DNA from: Mariprofundaceae bacterium
Lineage (GTDB): Bacteria; Pseudomonadota; Zetaproteobacteria; Mariprofundales; Mariprofundaceae
Length of the DNA stretch: 8,045 bases
Direction: 5' to 3'
Assembly: GCA_030950835.1 (NCBI GenBank)
Contig: JAUZQU010000065.1
Span: 1 to 8,045 of the forward strand
Shown: positions 5,913 to 8,045 of the stretch, in pieces
Numbering within the stretch: position 1 is the first letter of the stretch
Layout: every line of letters starts with the position of its first letter
Position numbers and translations under genes: made by a program
Notes under the pieces: generated by a model
Told to the model about the DNA's origin: nothing
The model's database searches: none
Seen by the model: the letters and a program-made list of their open reading frames with translations, nothing else

Positions 5913-6686
5913 TCAGCTAAGGGAATAATAATCGCTTAAAACATCAAGCATAGCAGCAAAACTCGGCTGCTTGGCGACAAGCTGCACCTTTAAACCAGCT
6001 TTGTCAGCCGCTGCTGCCACTTGCCCACTCATCACCACCAACAAAGGCTTATATTTCAGCTTTAAAGGCGCAGTTTTTTGCGCATAACAAGTGGCAACTT
6101 GAGCGCTGCCCAGCAACACCGCATCAATGCTTTGCGTTTGTAACTTTTGCACCACATCTGCTGGGTTTTCTTGCACACAAAGTGCGCGATAGCTTGGTAT
6201 CAACTGCAAAGGAATATGTTTGCGGGCAAAATAATCTGCCAACACATCACTGCCCTGCTCTGCTCTGAAAAAGAAAACCCGTTTAGGTTGGTTCGATGGA
6301 TAAACTGCTTCATAATTTGCAACCAAACCCTGTTGTGAAGCATGTTGGGGTATGACATCGACATTACAACCTAATTTCCGCAACCGCTCTGCTGTTTTGT
6401 GGCCCACAGCAATGATTCTATAACCCTGCAAAACCTCGCTCAGCTTAGCCACACAACTGAACAGCGCATCCACCCCGTTTTGACTGCTGAAAATAACATC
6501 CGTACCGCATTTTTCCGCTGTCGCTAAAGCTTGCAAACCTGCTTTAAGCTCACTGCTTAAGGTTTCTATGGCTAAACAAGGAAAATATACAGGATTTGCC
6601 CCATAGGTTGCCAACAAAGCAGCCGTTTGCTGATTTTGCGCTACTGTTCGTGTTAATAGGATGTTTTTTGCTTGTAAAACACCCAT
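5913..6686 (-). CDS. hemD: Uroporphyrinogen-III synthase
   Basis: HemD closes hydroxymethylbilane into uroporphyrinogen III while inverting ring D, the branch point for haem, sirohaem and cobalamin. Sequence conservation in this family is low, but the layout fits: NILLTRTVAQN (8-18), TDVIFSSQNGVDALF (62-76), IIAVGHKTAERLRKLG (91-106), the RVFFFRAEQGSDVLADYF segment (136-153) and SYRAL (165-169). The length of 257 is close to E. coli HemD (246). I chose ATG at 6686 because a GGAG lies six bases upstream and the codon forms TGATG with the cobS stop; an in-frame ATG at 6704 would run 19 nt into cobS. hemB follows after 10 nt. hemC, the usual upstream partner, is replaced here by cobS. Confidence 0.9.
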   Translation of the reverse strand: MGVLQAKNILLTRTVAQNQQTAALLATYGANPVYFPCLAIETLSSELKAGLQALATAEKCGTDVIFSSQNGVDALFSCVAKLSEVLQGYRIIAVGHKTAERLRKLGCNVDVIPQHASQQGLVANYEAVYPSNQPKRVFFFRAEQGSDVLADYFARKHIPLQLIPSYRALCVQENPADVVQKLQTQSIDAVLLGSAQVATCYAQKTAPLKLKYKPLLVVMSGQVAAAADKAGLKVQLVAKQPSFAAMLDVLSDYYSLS

Positions 6687-7399
6687 CACAAACTCCAACA
6701 GCACAACAACAATAACATCAGCTCACACACTTCAATACCAGCCCCCAAACAATCACCATTCATACCACCAAGTTTGTGTTGTAAAAAGCACTTCCAAGCC
6801 CATAATAACAATGGCGAAAGCATCAATATTGGGTTCACCCACCAAGATAACAACAGCAACACAGTCAGCCAAAATATCAACCTTGCTTGCCCTGCATCTT
6901 TGCACCATGCCGCCAAACCATCACTTAAAGCAGGTAAATGTTCTGCCCAATATGCAGCCCCAAGCCGCGCCCAAGCAGGAATCAACAACAACACATACCA
7001 TTCACTAGCCAAAGTTAACGTCAACAACAGTACAAACTTAGCCAATACCAACAAAAGCAATGCCATCACAGCAAAAGAACCAATATGCGGCTCTTTCATC
7101 ACAGCCAAGAGCCGCGATTTATCCTGATGCGCTGCGGCTAGACCATCCACCAAATCTGCCAAACCATCCACATGTAATAAACCCGTCAGCCCAAACCACA
7201 ACAGCAACAGCAGCAACGCCAACAGCATAGGTTGCATAGCAGAAGCCAATATCGCCAAGCCACACAATATCAAGCCTATCAACAAACCAATGCAAGGCAT
7301 CCAGCTTAATTGCGGCACAGCTGGTTGCTCCAACTTAGGCGTTGGAATAATGGTTAGAAATTGCAATGTTGCCCAAAATTTGGCGGATATATCACGCAT
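6686..7399 (-). CDS. cobS: Adenosylcobinamide-GDP ribazoletransferase (cobalamin synthase)
   Basis: CobS is an inner-membrane enzyme that joins adenosylcobinamide-GDP with alpha-ribazole (or its phosphate) to give adenosylcobalamin (phosphate), the last assembly step of B12. The 237-residue protein (E. coli 247) is very hydrophobic, with about six or seven membrane segments. It carries the family signatures FLTIIPTP (14-21), the metal-binding Asp-rich loop HVDGLADLVDGLAAA (76-90) with MKEPHIGSFA following, and near the end GGMNGDCLGAGIEVCEL (211-227). The start overlaps the cobC stop by 8 nt, and its own stop shares one base with the hemD start. It works directly with CobC, the gene upstream. 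The Leu-rich composition explains the repetitive CAA/CAG-like look of the plus strand here. Confidence 0.94.
   Translation of the reverse strand: MRDISAKFWATLQFLTIIPTPKLEQPAVPQLSWMPCIGLLIGLILCGLAILASAMQPMLLALLLLLLWFGLTGLLHVDGLADLVDGLAAAHQDKSRLLAVMKEPHIGSFAVMALLLLVLAKFVLLLTLTLASEWYVLLLIPAWARLGAAYWAEHLPALSDGLAAWCKDAGQARLIFWLTVLLLLSWWVNPILMLSPLLLWAWKCFLQHKLGGMNGDCLGAGIEVCELMLLLLCCWSL
6693..6696 (-). promoter_or_regulatory. Ribosome binding site deciding the hemD start
   Basis: The minus strand reads GTTGGAGTTTGTG before ATG, so GGAG lies 6 nt before the start at 6686 and within the last codons of cobS. This favours 6686 over the in-frame ATG at 6704. Confidence 0.6.
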
Positions 7400-7976
7400 G
7401 ACGATTCATAAACCAAAGCACAGGCGGCTCACCTTCTACACAAGTCACCCGTGACCATGTGGCATGGGGAATATAAAGCTTGCCCACATGGGCATCAGGA
7501 ATATGCAATACCGCAGCCAAAATCACCCGCATCACCCCCCCATGACTCAATAACAGATGATGTCCACCTTGTTGCAGATGCTGTTGCACATAATCTTGCC
7601 ACGCTTGTAAAACACGCGCTGAAAATACAGCCCATGATTCACCATCAGGCGGTAGTAAGGGTTGCATAGCCCCTCTTAAATCCACCCCTTTTAAACGTAG
7701 ATCCACAATGCTTTGACCTTCCCACGCTCCAAAGTTCATCTCAGAGAAAGCGTCTTCAACCACCACTTTCGCTTGGTGTTGTACATGTTGAGGCAACCAA
7801 GTACAGCGTTGTAAAGGCGATGTGCAAATGTTGCTGATACCATCTTGTGACACACTTGCCCAAGCTTGTTTTAACTGCTGCTCCCCCTCTTGGGATAAAG
7901 GCACATCAGTTGCCCCATACAAGTGTTGGGGCGATGCTTGGGTTGCCCCATGCCGCAACAAATCAATGGTTAACAT
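7392..7976 (-). CDS. cobC: Alpha-ribazole-5'-phosphate phosphatase, histidine phosphatase family
   Basis: CobC removes the phosphate from alpha-ribazole-5'-phosphate (or from adenosylcobalamin-5'-phosphate) in the lower-ligand branch of cobalamin assembly. The 194-residue protein has the complete histidine-phosphatase set: LLRHGAT (6-12) with the phosphorylated His9, TSPLQRC (52-58) with Arg57, the acid/base Glu79 in FSEMNFGAWEG, and LLLSHGGVMR (141-150) with His145. The RHG motif at the extreme N-terminus and FGAWEG are typical of CobC and related phosphoglycerate-mutase-like enzymes. The family is broad, but the 8-nt overlap with cobS makes the cobalamin role strong. No good Shine-Dalgarno precedes the ATG at 7976. 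It begins only 13 nt after the stop of the preceding frame, so translation may depend on coupling. Confidence 0.92.
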   Translation of the reverse strand: MLTIDLLRHGATQASPQHLYGATDVPLSQEGEQQLKQAWASVSQDGISNICTSPLQRCTWLPQHVQHQAKVVVEDAFSEMNFGAWEGQSIVDLRLKGVDLRGAMQPLLPPDGESWAVFSARVLQAWQDYVQQHLQQGGHHLLLSHGGVMRVILAAVLHIPDAHVGKLYIPHATWSRVTCVEGEPPVLWFMNRHA

Positions 7977-7989
7977 ACGGGTTGCTTTG

Positions 7990-8045
7990 TTAAGCTTGGC
8001 ATGGCGATGCTGTAATCATGTGCAACAACACCTCATCTTCCATAC
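7990..8045 (-). CDS. 3' end of an upstream gene, partial
   Basis: One frame stays open from the window edge to TAA at 7992-7990 and would encode ...MEDEVLLHMITASPCQA; the other two minus-strand frames close within about 30 bases of the edge. It lies 13 nt before cobC on the same strand, so it is probably the tail of another operon member, perhaps a cobalamin gene such as cobT, cobU or cobQ. Seventeen residues are too few to identify it. Confidence 0.4.
   Translation of the reverse strand, partial: MEDEVLLHMITASPCQA

Noticed and set aside
5105..5920. Long plus-strand open frame of 271 codons opposite hemB
   Set aside because: It lies wholly antisense to a highly conserved hemB with all active-site residues, and its His/Phe/Ile-rich translation resembles no family. 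It is a by-product of hemB codon use.
6687..6704. Upstream start of hemD at 6704
   Set aside because: It overlaps cobS by 19 nt, whereas the ATG at 6686 has a well-spaced GGAG and a TGATG junction.
6700..7260. CAA/CAG-rich repetitive look of the plus strand
   Set aside because: It reflects Leu-rich membrane segments of CobS on the minus strand and is not a true repeat array.
1..8045. CRISPR array, tRNA or rRNA genes
   Set aside because: No regularly spaced repeats and no tRNA-like or rRNA-like stretches were seen on either strand.

Overview
The window is about 8 kb of a Gram-negative proteobacterial chromosome. Every gene I support lies on the minus strand, so transcription runs from high to low coordinates. 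The evidence for this type of organism is a MipA/OmpV-type outer-membrane protein, a HemX/HemY-like pair after the haem genes, a zinc-type HemB, and diaminopimelate synthesis by DapA. The gene content fits a gamma- or zetaproteobacterium-like genome. I cannot name a genus from sequence alone.

Region 1 (8045 down to 2738) is a tightly packed tetrapyrrole cluster. In order of transcription it holds the last codons of an unidentified gene, cobC (alpha-ribazole phosphatase), cobS (cobalamin synthase), hemD (uroporphyrinogen-III synthase), hemB (porphobilinogen synthase), a hemX-like gene and a hemY-like gene. Neighbours overlap by 1 to 8 nt or are 4 to 13 nt apart, so a single mRNA with coupled translation is likely. 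HemB and HemD act early in the path to uroporphyrinogen III, the branch point for haem and corrinoids. CobS and CobC act at the end of cobalamin assembly. hemC, which often precedes hemD, is not in the window.

Region 2 (2650 down to 891) holds dapA (lysine and peptidoglycan precursor) followed, with an ATGA overlap, by a MipA/OmpV-like outer-membrane protein. A gap of 87 nt separates dapA from the hemY-like gene.

Region 3 (about 780 down to 190) is the most interesting part. It looks like one integron gene cassette carrying a BrnT-BrnA toxin-antitoxin pair. Its downstream end is a 60-bp attC-like site whose outer arm (TGCTAAC) is the exact complement of GTTAGCA at the other end of the segment, as expected for a cassette excised and re-inserted by an integron integrase. 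The cassette genes are AT-rich (hand count 116 G+C in 361..720, 32%) compared with hemB (58 of 120 in two sampled lines, 48%). The last 18 antitoxin residues are encoded by the attC itself. No integrase gene is visible.

Region 4 (1 to 189) has no gene. It contains a 105-bp snap-back element with 21-bp imperfect inverted terminal repeats starting GGGGTC, probably a small non-autonomous mobile element or remnant. The left end therefore looks like an insertion hotspot next to a conserved housekeeping operon.
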